Below are positions 54,651 through 64,000 of a stretch of 64,000 nucleotides of DNA, piece by piece. The translations under genes were made by a program, and so were the position numbers. The notes under the pieces were generated by a model that was not told the origin of the DNA, did no database searches, and was given only the letters and a program-made list of their open reading frames with translations. The first letter of the stretch is position 1; every line of letters begins with the position of its first letter. Source of the DNA: Tenebrio molitor (Eukaryota > Arthropoda > Insecta > Coleoptera > Tenebrionidae); assembly GCF_963966145.1 (NCBI RefSeq), contig NC_091046.1:29140001-29204000 (forward strand), given 5' to 3'.

Positions 54651-54785
54651 CCCCCAATTTCATAATCAGCCTAAAGTTGCTTTAACATTAAAGTTTACCA
54701 TTTACCATAGAAACATATTGTTCCAACAATCCATTAAAGTCACGTTAAGATAAAGTCGACTTTAAGTTTATTATGAAAGTGGCCC
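54651..54785. mobile_element. PIF/Harbinger-like MITE, TTA duplication
   Basis: Comparison with copy 1 shows a 135-bp insertion flanked by TTA on both sides (54648-54650, 54786-54788). The ends CCCCCAATTTCATAATC and the inverted GGGCCACTTTCATAATA are alike with several mismatches. Confidence 0.85.
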
Positions 54786-54825
54786 TTAAAGAATCTCCTT
54801 GATAAATTCCCCGTTTAATTATGTT

Positions 54826-55726
54826 TATTATTATATCGTAAATGGCACCAACCAAAAGTTTATTTTATACCTAACTAATAATATTGCGTGATTCAAAATT
54901 ATTGTGGATAAGTATGGCAACTATGTACGAAAATTTATGTGGCAACTGTGTGGGTGGGGTAGAGTTGACGTTTCTATGACATTTCATGAGCCTGCATTTA
55001 ATTCTTTTTTGTAATATCTAGTTATTAAAGGTGGCTTTCCGGACAGATTGTCACCATGTGAACAACCTCATAACGGCCGGAGTCCGTTAAGGGTGTCCGT
55101 TATGAGCGGGAGCGGCCGTTATGAATGACTAAATAACTATAGCAACGTAGATCTAAACTTTATTTTTCAACTTTTTTACAATTGGTACAATAATTAATAT
55201 TTTATGTTATAGGACACACCTTGAATTAATCGAAATCCGTATGCCACTAGCAGATGTAGACGAGATCGAAGATGATGCTTCACAATTTTAACACTAATAC
55301 AAGCGCGATTTTGCAGGCAATAACGATGACCTCACTTCCGGATATCGGGCATATCTTGATTGCGATTTTTTATTGATTTCATTCACTTATTTTCAACGGA
55401 AAGTTAAGCGTTGAACAAATCTGACAAACAACATTGAAACATTTTTTTTTTTCACAAACAACGGTTGACATGACGACGTCCTCCGCACACTTATTAATCA
55501 TTCGGTTTTTTCGATGGCGTTGAAAAAAGTGTATTTCAAAAAGATAATTGTGAACAAATCGTAGAGATATTACAAAAACTATTGTACAATACACGTCCGT
55601 TAGGGCCTTTACAGCCTGGCCAGTATTATTCTATGGGACTTCTACTGTAAAATACTTTTACCGGTTTCAGTATAGTAAGCCTTGGTTTACATTCACAAAA
55701 GTTGGATGGTAGGTGAGTCATAACTG
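54826..55726. other. No supported gene; a small hairpin
   Basis: CATAACGGCCG and CGGCCGTTATG (55069-55123) are exact inverted copies. A short frame at 55213-55291 after TATAG has acidic composition but no recognised domain. Confidence 0.45.
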
Positions 55727-56088
55727 TACTATGGCGGACAATAAATTTAGGCCGGCCTGTCATTAGCTTGACATCAAAATGTGAAGCTGGCATTATGTTC
55801 AACTAACCCCATTTTCGATTTTTGTCATTCTTGTCATCGTGACAGCGATAATTAAAATTAAAATTGGGAAAAGAAGCGTCCACCAGAGATGAATGTTACT
55901 ACAAATCAGTTATGCTAGTGCGTCATGATCTGTAAGTTACGAAAAGGGCGAAGGAAACGCCAAACAGCTTGAAAACCTTCAGTTTGACAAACTGACACAT
56001 CAGTCATAATGACAATAAATGGTCGCTTGCATTGACTTTTTTGAAATGTCAGAAATGTGCCGGCCTAAATTTATTGTCCGGCATAGTA
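55727..56088 (-). mobile_element. MITE, second copy of the 6890 family (inverted)
   Basis: Same ends (TACTATGGCGGACAATAAAT / inverted), same length of 362 and the same interior as 6890-7251 in reverse, including CAAACTGACACATCAGTCAT. The flanks pair for a further 10-13 bases (CATAACTGTACTA/TAGTACAGTTATG). Confidence 0.92.
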
Positions 56089-56360
56089 CTAGTACAGTTA
56101 TGCTGTAGGGTAATATTGCCATACTGACATGTCAACAACAATCAACAAATGAAGGACAATATCTAACTTTATTCATTATTAATTCAAACAGACGGAACTG
56201 AAAACAATAATAATAATTACTTAAATAGACAGAGCAATGCCATAGTAAGAATGAACTGCACTTCGTAGCATCGAGTGGTACGTCCATAATGATGAGGGGC
56301 TTCTTCGACTGTATAAACAAATAGATAAATACGCTACGAAACTACACTATGAGGACTTAC

Positions 56361-56589
56361 CAGTTCATGAAAATACGCCAACATCACTTTCATTTACAGT
56401 TGTAACCTTATTTAGATCCTGCCATTGGCATTGTTTGAATGTCTCTATGATTTCAAATAAGTACCTCCTGCCTTTCGATTTTTCCGGTATTAAATTATTT
56501 AAAGCTTGTTCTTCTTCATTTAAGACGTTTTCCGGTAAAACACTATCATTTTCAAACTCATTTTGCGAAATGTCTGTTTGTATAAACAA
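56361..56589 (-). pseudogene. Tyrosine-recombinase-like (Crypton-type) N-terminal exon
   Basis: The minus frame from 56589 reads NVLNEEEQALNNLIPEKSKG, RRYLFEIIETFKQCQWQDLN and KVTTVNES, and after a one-base slip LAYFHEL. The pattern (L)IPEKS...Y...F...W followed by E-S-x-LxAYFxEL is that of tyrosine-recombinase-like repeat genes. It ends CATGAACTG|GTAAGT, a good splice donor, so the source gene probably had introns. The catalytic part is not in the window. A related fragment is at 29322-29462. Confidence 0.45.
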
Positions 56590-56870
56590 TTAAATGTAAC
56601 TATGACACCTGAATATATCATGCAAACGCGATCAACTCAATCTATTTTCAAATGAGTTTTTGGATTTAATTGTTTTATTTTATTCTCTTCGGCTTCTTCT
56701 GAAATCGGTAAACCATTGAACAAACCACGGATGTTCTGAATCATAACAACCTTAGATGTCTTAAAATCCTCGCTCTACGAGCTCGGATTTCAAACCGACA
56801 GCTGCGGGAGTTACGATAGTTATAACATCGCTAGGTATGTTAATAGCTATTATTAGGATTGTGTAAAAAG
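56590..56870. other. No gene seen
   Basis: AT-rich spacer. Confidence 0.4.
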
Positions 56871-57273
56871 TAGGCACTTTTTGCACTAAAAATCGTTGTA
56901 CGCTTTCATACTAGCTAAACGATTAATGAAAAAAATTTATACCTTACGTAACAATTTTTTTGAGAAAATGACAAATTTTACTTCAAAAAATGTAATTTCA
57001 TTTTTAACGTAATTTTTTTTTCAATGGGTTTAGTTACAATCGAAGGTTTATTTTAATAGACCAAACAATGTAGAAAATTTGCGACAGAGAATTCGCGCTG
57101 AAATAGAACAAATAAGCCCTGACATTATTGAGCGCAGTGCACAAAGTGTCGGTGACTGCCAAATAGTTGGCGGGAGGCAATTTCAGCATTTGCGTTAAAT
57201 TTTATTGTTAACCTTAAATGTTTGTTTGTTTTTGTTTGAGGTCAATTACAATTTTTACATTAAAAATTAAGTT

Positions 57274-57480
57274 TGTAACAAAACGGCCCGTAGGGGACGC
57301 TGTCCAACGACGCATTCCCCACCGCCTGCTCTGATATCGCCATCTTGGTTGCGCGGTCTTTCGTCTGGGCTTTCAAAGAGACTACCTGTGGCAGTTTTTT
57401 AATTTAACGTACCAACAAAATATCAAGTGTTAAGTATATTAAGTTTCAATAAACTCCTTCAACTTGTTACACTTGTTACA
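57274..57480 (+). repeat. 5' LTR
   Basis: Starts TGTAACAAAACGGCCC and ends TTGTTACA. By eye it differs from the 3' LTR by about eight substitutions and a 4-base gap. AATAAA occurs near its end (TTTCAATAAACTCC). Confidence 0.93.
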
Positions 57481-57500
57481 CTGGCGCTCCAACTCGGGCT
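57481..57500 (+). other. Likely primer-binding site
   Basis: CTGGCGCTCCAACTCGGGCT directly follows the 5' LTR, the normal place of the tRNA primer site. I cannot name the tRNA with certainty. Confidence 0.55.
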
Positions 57501-57750
57501 CGAACTGTGAAACGCCCGAGTTTTGTGAAAACCGTTTCGGAAAAGGCCGTCGTTCTCAAGCACCAGGTGGAATTGGTCCGAGAAGTCGCGCTTAGACGAA
57601 AAGAAGCTCTCCGGAAAAGTGAAATTGCACGTGGTCATTCGTCAGAAGAAAACCGTCGTCCTTGAGCGCTGAGAGAAGTTGGCCTTGAGAAACGCGCACA
57701 ATCAAAGGAGATAAGGGTTCTTGCACCTCGACCAACAACATTTTTTGTGA

Positions 57751-59220
57751 ATGAGCAAAGAACCACACGGATACGGCTTGAGGCCAGGGACACAAAAAAC
57801 AATGCCAGGAAACGCGACGTCAGGAAATCTCGTGATGAGTCCGGAACAATTCGAGAGACTATTGGCCAGTCTGAAGACCGGATCAAGCCCGACTCTAAGT
57901 GGAAATCTGGCTGACTGCAAAAGTAGGTTCGCAGGAGCCAAGGGAGAATCTGTTGCGGCCTTCATCGACGCCGTGACGATTTACAAAGACTGCGTCGGTG
58001 TCTCCGACTTGAATGCGTTGAAAGGGCTGGCGATGCTCTTGGACGGTGCGGCAGCGACTTGGTGGCAGGGAGCCAAGGCCACCGTGGACACCTGGGAGAC
58101 CGCGATCGACGCGCTGCGGCGAAGTTTCGGTGAGCTCAAGCCAAATTACAAAATTTTTAGGGAGCTGTTTTCCCGGCAACAAAAAGACACGGAGGCCACA
58201 GACGCGTTCATAAACAGCGCGAGGGCGATGCTGTCGAAGCTATCCTCCACGCCTCCCCTTCACGAGATCCACTAGATCGACATGATCTATGGACTTCTCA
58301 GCAGCAAAATCCGAAGGTTGGTTCCCCGCGACGAACTGAACAACTTCGAGACGTTTATCGCAAAGACACGAGGAGCTGAGGACGCCCTGAAGGAAGAAGA
58401 AATCCCAGAAATCGAAAAAGGAACCAAGACCCGCCCGAAGTGTTCATACTGTAGAGCTCATGGACACACGGAGAAGGAGTGTCGGAAACTCGCGAGGAGT
58501 CAGGAAGCCACCTCAGAACGTCAAGCGACCACAACGCGAACAACTTCAGGGCAAACAATCTGTTTTGGGTGTCGCCAACCAGGACACGTGCGCTCGCAGT
58601 GCCCAAACGAGCGCCAACAGAAGAACTCGACCACCGCCGAAATACTGACTGCAGGTCTAGGTGATGTCTGCAGAGCGTTCATGCCAGTAACAATCACCGG
58701 AAAAGAAGGTCTGGCTTGTGTTGACTCGGGAGCCAGCCGTAGTATAGCCGGACATAACCTATACGGGCATCTGAAGCGGATAAAAGCGCCGTTCACCAGG
58801 TTGACCCAAGAGTTAACGATGGCGGATGGAGAACCTGTGGAGATAGCCACCGAAGTCTACCAAGTACAGGTACAAGTGAACGGTCGAATAGTACACACTT
58901 CTGTTACAGCCATACCTGAACATAGCCGAGGCAAGACTCTGCTGGGTATGGACTTCATCAAAGCGGCTGACGTTATCTTGGACTTTCCAAGGATGCAGTG
59001 GCGTTTCAGAAACAAGCCAAATTGGACCCCCTTAGTCAGTGAAAAGGAAGTCTCCCTGACGGCAAGCACCGTTCAACTGGAGCCATTGCGAGATGACGAG
59101 GGTACTGAGCTGGACGAAATTCAGAAAGAACAACTTGCTCGACTGCTTGATTCCCACAAAGAAGTGTTCGAGAAGAGCGATGAACCCCCACCATACGCGG
59201 AACACAGAGGGAGACCCTGA
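57751..59220 (+). pseudogene. Gag and protease part of the gypsy-type element
   Basis: A gag-like domain starts at 57751 (capsid-type region with AMLLDGAAATWWQGA and IFRELFSRQQKDTEATDAFI). It is cut by an in-frame TAG at 58273-58275, after which the same frame continues (MIYGLLSSKIRRLVPRDELN). Two CCHC knuckles follow (CSYCRAHGHTEKEC, CFGCRQPGHVRSQC), then a retroviral-type aspartic protease with ACVDSGASRSIAG and TLLGMDFI. The frame ends just where the reverse transcriptase should begin (PPYAEHRGRP-stop). A single nonsense change (CAG to TAG would suffice) is the only lesion within the gag-protease stretch. Confidence 0.9.
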
Positions 59221-59747
59221 TGGTTGTCTCGGAGATAACCCAGCATCTGAGGAAGATCGCTGATATCTTGAACAATGTTCGTTAAACGTACGAGCGGCAG
59301 CAGGACAAGGTCAAGAAGTACGCTGACCTGCGAAGAAGACCTAGTCCACCCTTCGAAGTGGGTGATCGAGTCCTCGTCGACGTGCACGCCTTGAGCAAAG
59401 CCTCCCACTCGTACACTAGCAAGTTCGCACCACGACGTGACGGCCCCTACGTGGTCATAGAAAAGAAGGGCCCTGTCGCCTATGTGGTGGCTGCGGTAGA
59501 TGACCCGGACCGTCCCCTAGGTAAATACCACGTCTCGGCACTGAGACCTTTTGTGTTATCCGTAGGTGAGACCCACGCCGAATCCGTTGCATCTCTCCGA
59601 AGACGAGATCGCCCCCGGAAGGCGCAGTCCGATGACCGCTCCGAAAACGAAGCAACGTCAAACCAACCACGCTCTCCTCCACGCCAAACCCGAGGAGTTC
59701 GTCGAGGCCGTCGAGGTGCTGCTCGACCACGAGAAGACCAAATATAA
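59221..59747 (+). pseudogene. Integrase C-terminal end of the gypsy-type element
   Basis: After a stop at 59283-59285 the frame reads TYERQQDKVKKYADLRRRPS, then PPFEVGDRVLVDVHALSKAS and GPYVVIEKKGPVAYVV, the small beta-rich domain found at the end of gypsy-type integrases. A basic tail follows (RRGRRGAARPRED). The zinc-binding and catalytic integrase domains are missing. Confidence 0.82.
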
Positions 59748-59790
59748 ACCAAGCGTGCCCAGTTGGATCCCACCTGACGACAGCTAGTGG

Positions 59791-59805
59791 AATCCAAAGG
59801 GGGAG
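59791..59805 (+). other. Polypurine tract
   Basis: AATCCAAAGGGGGAG directly before the 3' LTR, the usual plus-strand primer position. Confidence 0.8.
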
Positions 59806-60008
59806 TGTAACAAAACGGCCCATAGGGGACGCTGTCCAACGACGCATTCAACACCGCCTGCTCTGATATGGCCATCTTGGTTGCGCGCTCTTTCGTCTGG
59901 GCTTTCAAAGAGACCACCTGTGGCAGTTTTTTAATTTAACGTACCAACAAAATATCAAATGTTATATTAAGTTTCAATAAACTCCTTCAACTTGTTACAT
60001 TTGTTACA
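59806..60008 (+). repeat. 3' LTR
   Basis: Starts TGTAACAAAACGGCCC and ends TTGTTACA, 203 bases. Confidence 0.93.
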
Positions 60009-60271
60009 AGTTAAATTTTTTTAACTAAAATTAGTCATTTTCTCAAAAAAATTGTTATGTAAGGTATCAATTTTTTTCACTAGTCGTTTAAGTAGTAGGA
60101 AGGTCTACCAGAAAAAGATAAAAAAAAAGTGGGGCTTGTCATTAAAAAAAATTATTGATGACGTCATTATTAGGATATGACAAGCTGTCAACATAAATAA
60201 CGTACTGTACAATATGCAGTTTTTAAAAACAAAGTTGACCGGTTCGAGAATTTTTCTCAGATATTAATATG

Positions 60272-60650
60272 TACAATCGCGGCCATCCAAAAGTGAACGA
60301 TAGCTTACGAAAATTTACGTATTTTTCGTTAGATTAAATCAGACTGTATTCATTGGCGTTCGTGCAGCAGGCGTTACTATTTTAATAATAAAAAGTTGTA
60401 ATAATAAAAATGAGACTGAGAAGTAATTAATACATTATTAAAGTGAAAGTAAGCTTTAGTAAAGAAACCTTCTTCGGGCTTTGCAATAGCCCTAGCTGTC
60501 TGCATCGGAGTGAGATGTGGCATTAAAAAAAATAGTTTCAATAATTTTTTTATCGCTAGTGTCAAACTTTGACATTTTAGGACGCCTATGATTTAAAGTA
60601 AAAATCAAATCATTAAAAAAAACGTTCACTTTTGGATGGCCGCGATAGTA
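60272..60650. mobile_element. MITE with TACAATCGCGGCCATCC ends
   Basis: TACAATCGCGGCCATCCAAA (AGTGAACG) is matched by the inverted CGTTCACTTTTGGATGGCC... ending GATAGTA, with one or two changes. TA borders. Similar in design to the elements at 4 and 6133. Confidence 0.88.
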
Positions 60651-60699
60651 CTTACAGTTTATCGAATTTATTCCGAACTTTACGAATGCACTGTATGTA

Positions 60700-61055
60700 T
60701 CCCAATAGCCTGCAAAAATATTTCATTTTTGTTGTATATATGGAAATGAGAGAGAAAAATCAAAGCCATGTTGCTGTACGTTATTTGAGGTAAAATGGAC
60801 ATCAAATTACTACTTGGAAATGCTGTAAATAATGAAGAAAATAACTGCAAACCTGATCACAATCCTTCAGAATTATTATGCCACTGGCTAGTAAAAGACA
60901 ACTAAATCTTTTTTAAGATAAATGAGATCAAAGCTGCACCTTTTGAGCCCCTATATTTTCAAATCTAAGAGGTATAGAATTTTTTAATTATTTTTCTCAT
61001 TATTTTCTAACAAGAGTTGACATTTCCCCATTGAGCTGTTCCACCAAGTATATTT
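60700..61055. mobile_element. Deletion derivative of the 1139-5571 element
   Basis: The left part (AATATTTCATTTTTGTTGTA) matches 1259-1280 and the right part (ATTATGCCACTGGCTAGTAA, AACCTGATCACAATC) matches 5340-5400. The transposase is absent and the right end has lost about nine terminal-repeat bases. It shows how a MITE could form from the full element. Confidence 0.82.
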
Positions 61056-61159
61056 GTAACACTTCCTATATTTTGAATTTGTGCACGAAACACGCAAATC
61101 AGCGCTATTCATTTTAATATTAGTATGTAGTTGTACATCTTTCAATATGTGTATAAATT

Positions 61160-61378
61160 TTAAAATATCTGGATGTGGAAGGTAGAAACTTCATTTATTG
61201 TATTCATCCACTTCCTGAAGATTTTCTCAAATTTCGGAATCTCTCTAACTTCACAAAACCTTCAGGTTATACTAAGAATAGCAAGATGAAAAGATACGAG
61301 TATGTACATGTTCGAGTTGGAATAGGCATAGAAATGATGCAGCTTACATTCACTAAATGGTTAGACAATAGGCAATAA
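61160..61378 (+). CDS. Hypothetical short open frame
   Basis: The frame (ATG at 61175) reads FIYCIHPLPEDFLKFRNLSN, TKPSGYTKNSKMKRYEYVHV and ends TKWLDNRQ. Composition is protein-like, but no domain is recognised, there is no neighbour that helps, and no splice site stands out. It could be a transposon remnant or chance. Confidence 0.2.
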   Translation, partial: LKYLDVEGRNFIYCIHPLPEDFLKFRNLSNFTKPSGYTKNSKMKRYEYVHVRVGIGIEMMQLTFTKWLDNRQ

Positions 61379-62065
61379 GTACACCTGCCTGTTTACCGTT
61401 AAAGGTACAGTTTAATATCATAATCTCTCATTTGCGTGCAAATGCAATCGTGTGCAATCCTGTTCCTGTACCTTTTGGGGGCGTCAAATGTGTATCAAAG
61501 AGTAAACTGACCGCGGCGGGCAACTGACCAACACCCGAAGTTTTGAGACTCTATTCGGACTCTCCGAACATTTTCATGATTTTAATTTTTCCATCCCATA
61601 TCGTTTCCCCGTAATGATATCATCGCCCTTTTATTCTAATGAAAATCCTCCCTTTTTGCAGATTTGGATACATTTATGGAATTCTGATTACCGCTTGTGG
61701 TAAATTCATTTAGAATGTTTTTTTTTATGAAACTGATGCAATTCTAAATTCAATCTGAGGACGAATCGCAGTACGTATAGTAACTCCATTTTTTATACCA
61801 AATAATCTACAAAAGAAGAGATAAGGAACGGCAATGAAAAATAAAATTTCTGAAAATGTGCATTAATTTTTTTTTTTGTAGACACATGTTCTCTAACGAA
61901 TAACAATTGGACACTAGTCTTGTATAGATTCAAATAAACGAAAATGTTTTAAAATTACATTTTTTATTAATCGGGCATTTTATTGCTAGTAATTTATACT
62001 TCGTTCGCTAGAATACCTATTATGCAAATTTTACAAAAATCGGTCCATAAATAAGAGAAATATAA
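61379..62065. other. No gene seen
   Basis: AT-rich; no supported feature. Confidence 0.4.
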
Positions 62066-62096
62066 GACCTGAAAGTCTTAGGTAGGACACCCGGTA
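62066..62096. repeat. Lone terminal repeat shared with 19405
   Basis: GACCTGAAAGTCTTAGGTAG then GACACCCGGTA differs from 19405-19436 at about four positions. A partner end was not found nearby. Confidence 0.65.
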
Positions 62097-62257
62097 TGTC
62101 ACTTGCCAATTTTAACTTTTAAGTGAATTGATTTTTTTTAAATAGTTTAGAAATGTTGTTTCCATAGCCTCCTCTTATCTCTTGTTTTATTCATCATATT
62201 GTTTTTAGTCATTTGCCTCAGTCAGTTTCGAACGTTCCGCGTATACACCTACATAGT

Positions 62258-62269
62258 TGCGCATGCGCA
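62258..62269. promoter_or_regulatory. NRF1/Ewg-type palindrome
   Basis: TGCGCATGCGCA is a perfect 12-base palindrome and a full match to the NRF1 (insect Ewg) consensus. It lies in a locally GC-richer stretch; a related GCATGCGCGC is at 63974. No downstream gene was identified. Confidence 0.4.
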
Positions 62270-62680
62270 GTAAGTGGCGATGATTTAGCTGCTCTTGTTA
62301 CTTGTCAGATGTCAGATACAGCATACAACGCAATTGAAATGAATGGACGATAGTGTTTAAAAATATTTTCGACTGGTTGCATAAACACTTTTATCAGTTT
62401 GCAATCAACGGAACATCAGAACAGTCGGATTAAATTTGTTCATTGCCATCAGATAAATGAGAATGAATTTGAGAGTCAAATATAAGAATAAGAATTTGCC
62501 TTTTTCAGTTAGGGGTATCATGTAGATAGTTAGAATTCTTGACTATGAATTTGTTTTTAACAAATTCTGTGGTGTATCTATCGAGAATAAATTGTAAAGG
62601 AGGTTGAAAATATTAACTGTAAAAATAATAAATCCACGAAAAGTTGTTTTTAATAATTTTTATTTATTTAAATATTCATA

Positions 62681-62782
62681 GGGCCAGTTTGTAAAAATTT
62701 CGATTGGTTCAATTTGATCACGTGTTCAGTTAATCCCGCATTTGATTACGATTAACTTAATTTCGCTTCTGTAAACTGGCCC
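62681..62782. mobile_element. PIF/Harbinger-like MITE, relative of 1858
   Basis: GGGCCAGTTT and inverted AAACTGGCCC bound 102 bases; the interior TTCGATTGGTTCAAT, GTGTTCAGTTAATC is shared with 1858-2019. The flanks (ATA, ACA) no longer show a clean duplication. Confidence 0.85.
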
Positions 62783-64000
62783 ACAGACTTATAAAATAAT
62801 TAAGTATTTCATATTGAAAATTATAGATGAATTAAATAAATAAATATTTCTTTGTTTTGACATTTTATAAGGCGATTTCTGAAAGAGAAAACAACTTGAC
62901 CATCGATTACCCGACCGAGACGCTGACTTATTTAAAAGTCGATAACTCTAAATTAAATCGCCGTGGCAAAATTTCTTTAAAAATAGGCCTTTATTATTTT
63001 GCACATTAAAACGAAAATTTTAATTTTGTCACACTATTTTTTAGAATGTTAAAATAATTTAATTTAATAATATCTAGTAAGTTATTTTATAAATACAGTG
63101 CGTTCTGTCTAGTTAAGACACATTTAAAAGCGACTGACTTAATTACGAGGATTACAAAATAACTAAGGAAAATGCAAGATATTAAGTATTGTCTTATAAA
63201 AAGCACAATACTTAACGTGTTAAACTGAGAAAAAAATACAATTAGCGTGGACTATCATTCTCACGCCTCCATTGGTGATTAAAATAACTTCATACCACGT
63301 AAGTAGAATTTTATCCTATAAATCGAAATACATAAAGCACGTATTAGTTTTCTGGGATTGCTTTTGAGCATTCGGCACAAATGTCCTGATTATGGGACTA
63401 TCCGCTGTATGATTCTGAGGTTCTTTCACAAAATATTGCTAGGAAATATTTTCTTGTTCATTTTCATATTTTTCGATACAAGCATTTAAGCAAATAAGGA
63501 TACTGTTTTCTACTCTGCAACTCCTAGCGTGGACGCGTTGATTTTGACGCTTCGTCAGACCCTCCGACGAGGTGCACCGTAAAGGAGCAAAAGCCGCACT
63601 TCAGGCCAACTGGTTACTGGTTTCGCCCGCCAAATTGTACGGACAGGTGGGGAGTTTCGGATTCATTTCACACTACTGTTAAATTTTCAGATGTTTGACT
63701 GACATTAAATTCGCATGTTTCAAAAATAAGCAGTGACAGTTTGAAAAATCAATGTTATCTGTATCTGCCTCATGTTTTGCCTTTAAATAGAAGAATTAAA
63801 CTTGCAGCAAAGTTTTGTTCAACCGAATGTTGTTTCACACTACATTATGATTGGTGTAAAGTTTGACTAAAAATAAAATAATGAATATTGTCATTGGGAG
63901 GCCAAACTTATTTCCTGTCTCATTCTCCATGTTAGCTGCTATGTTGGGAAAAAGCATATTCGAGCATGCGCGCTGAACACAATTTTTACTAGGTGCTGTA
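62783..64000. other. No gene seen; one small hairpin
   Basis: TTAAGTATTGT and ACAATACTTAA (63182-63215) form a perfect hairpin. A GC-richer stretch at 63530-63650 has no recognised coding signal. Confidence 0.4.

Larger units (their letters stand above)
53165..54825 (-). pseudogene. R4/Dong-like non-LTR retrotransposon, copy 2
   Basis: It aligns with copy 1 (14700-18221) from about 15266 to 16350. The CCHC motif is intact here (CRICGTEGETIEHMISSC). The 54166-43-region frame has SFGVIKWSKTNLQNINIQAR and FNLPRENGGRGFTNLEI; the 54663-54424 frame has LWFCLAINPLTNLLNSTGYG and LLYMDDIKLYA (motif C). The C-terminal endonuclease region is missing at the left, and the RT upstream of motif B is missing at the right. 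Two insertions absent from copy 1 lie at 53520-53876 and 54651-54785. Confidence 0.82.
57274..60008 (+). mobile_element. Gypsy-type LTR element, internally deleted
   Basis: Both LTRs, a primer-binding region, gag, protease, an integrase end, a polypurine tract and a 4-bp target duplication (AGTT at 57270-57273 and 60009-60012) are present. Reverse transcriptase, RNase H and most of integrase are missing, so the element cannot move on its own. Codon use is GC-rich compared with the AT-rich surroundings. Confidence 0.92.
56871..60137. mobile_element. Inverted-repeat element hosting a gypsy-type insertion
   Basis: The left arm (ATACCTTACGTAACAATTTT, TTTGAGAAAATGAC) and the inverted right arm (60015-60100) match along about 90 bases; weaker pairing reaches GGCACTTTTT/AAAAAAGTGGGG at the borders. 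The LTR element 57274-60008 lies in its interior, so the host element alone is about 530 bp. Confidence 0.72.

Noticed and set aside
55213..55291. Possible terminal exon after TTATAG
   Set aside because: Very short, no partner exon or known domain found; kept only as a note.
58355..59917. Antisense open frames across the gypsy-type element
   Set aside because: Shadows of the gag-protease and integrase coding strand.

Overview
The window looks like AT-rich insect nuclear DNA, quite possibly from a beetle, although the order cannot be fixed from sequence alone. Evidence is the low density of host coding sequence, a two-exon host gene with normal splice sites, and a very heavy load of insect-type transposons: IS630/Tc1/mariner-like elements with TA target duplications, PIF/Harbinger-like MITEs with 3-bp TAA or TTA duplications, several clades of non-LTR retrotransposon, and one gypsy-type LTR element. 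I see no bacterial genes, rRNA, tRNA or CRISPR array.

Layout. 1-1093 is a chain of three inverted-repeat elements that share TA dinucleotides at their borders. 1139-13028 holds two large nested Tc1/mariner-like composites: one (1139-5571) has its transposase gene split by a non-LTR reverse transcriptase fragment, which is itself split by a Harbinger-like MITE; the other (5574-13028) carries a nearly intact transposase with a short intron and has swallowed at least two other elements and several MITEs. 13105-18221 contains a transposase tail and a degenerate R4/Dong-like non-LTR retrotransposon on the minus strand, interrupted by another TA element.

20048-22580 is the one host gene I can support well. 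It is a small secreted Kunitz-type protease inhibitor with a signal-peptide exon and a Kunitz exon joined in phase across a 2.17-kb intron that is packed with MITEs. 22.8-32.4 kb is repeat-rich: foldback elements, internally deleted Tc1-like elements, an uncharacterised repeat-type pseudogene, a fragment resembling tyrosine-recombinase-type genes, and paired copies of MITE families.

32472-37680 is another chain of TA elements. The first contains an R2-group-like retrotransposon with two N-terminal C2H2 fingers, a reverse transcriptase with intact YLDD and a C-terminal restriction-like endonuclease. 37.7-39.2 kb holds more MITEs, including one nested in another. 41.1-41.6 kb is a three-copy satellite of about 190-205 bp. 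42.2-44.7 kb is a Jockey-clade element (gag with zinc knuckles, then a damaged pol), next to a GC-rich, purine-skewed 2.4-kb stretch.

47.1-56.6 kb mixes transposase fragments, a possible pair of host exons (47.75-48.25 kb), several TIR elements, a second intron-bearing transposase (51.6-52.9 kb) and a second R4/Dong-like copy. 56871-60137 is an inverted-repeat element that received a gypsy-type LTR element (57274-60008, 4-bp duplication AGTT) lacking reverse transcriptase and most of integrase. The rest holds further MITEs and mostly featureless AT-rich DNA.

The genes do not form an operon or pathway. The biology here is layered transposition around a small host gene. The most interesting points are the TA-sharing element chains, a conserved 56-58-nt intron inside a transposase family (GT-AG in one copy, GC-AG in the other), and the Kunitz gene whose intron is a MITE sink.
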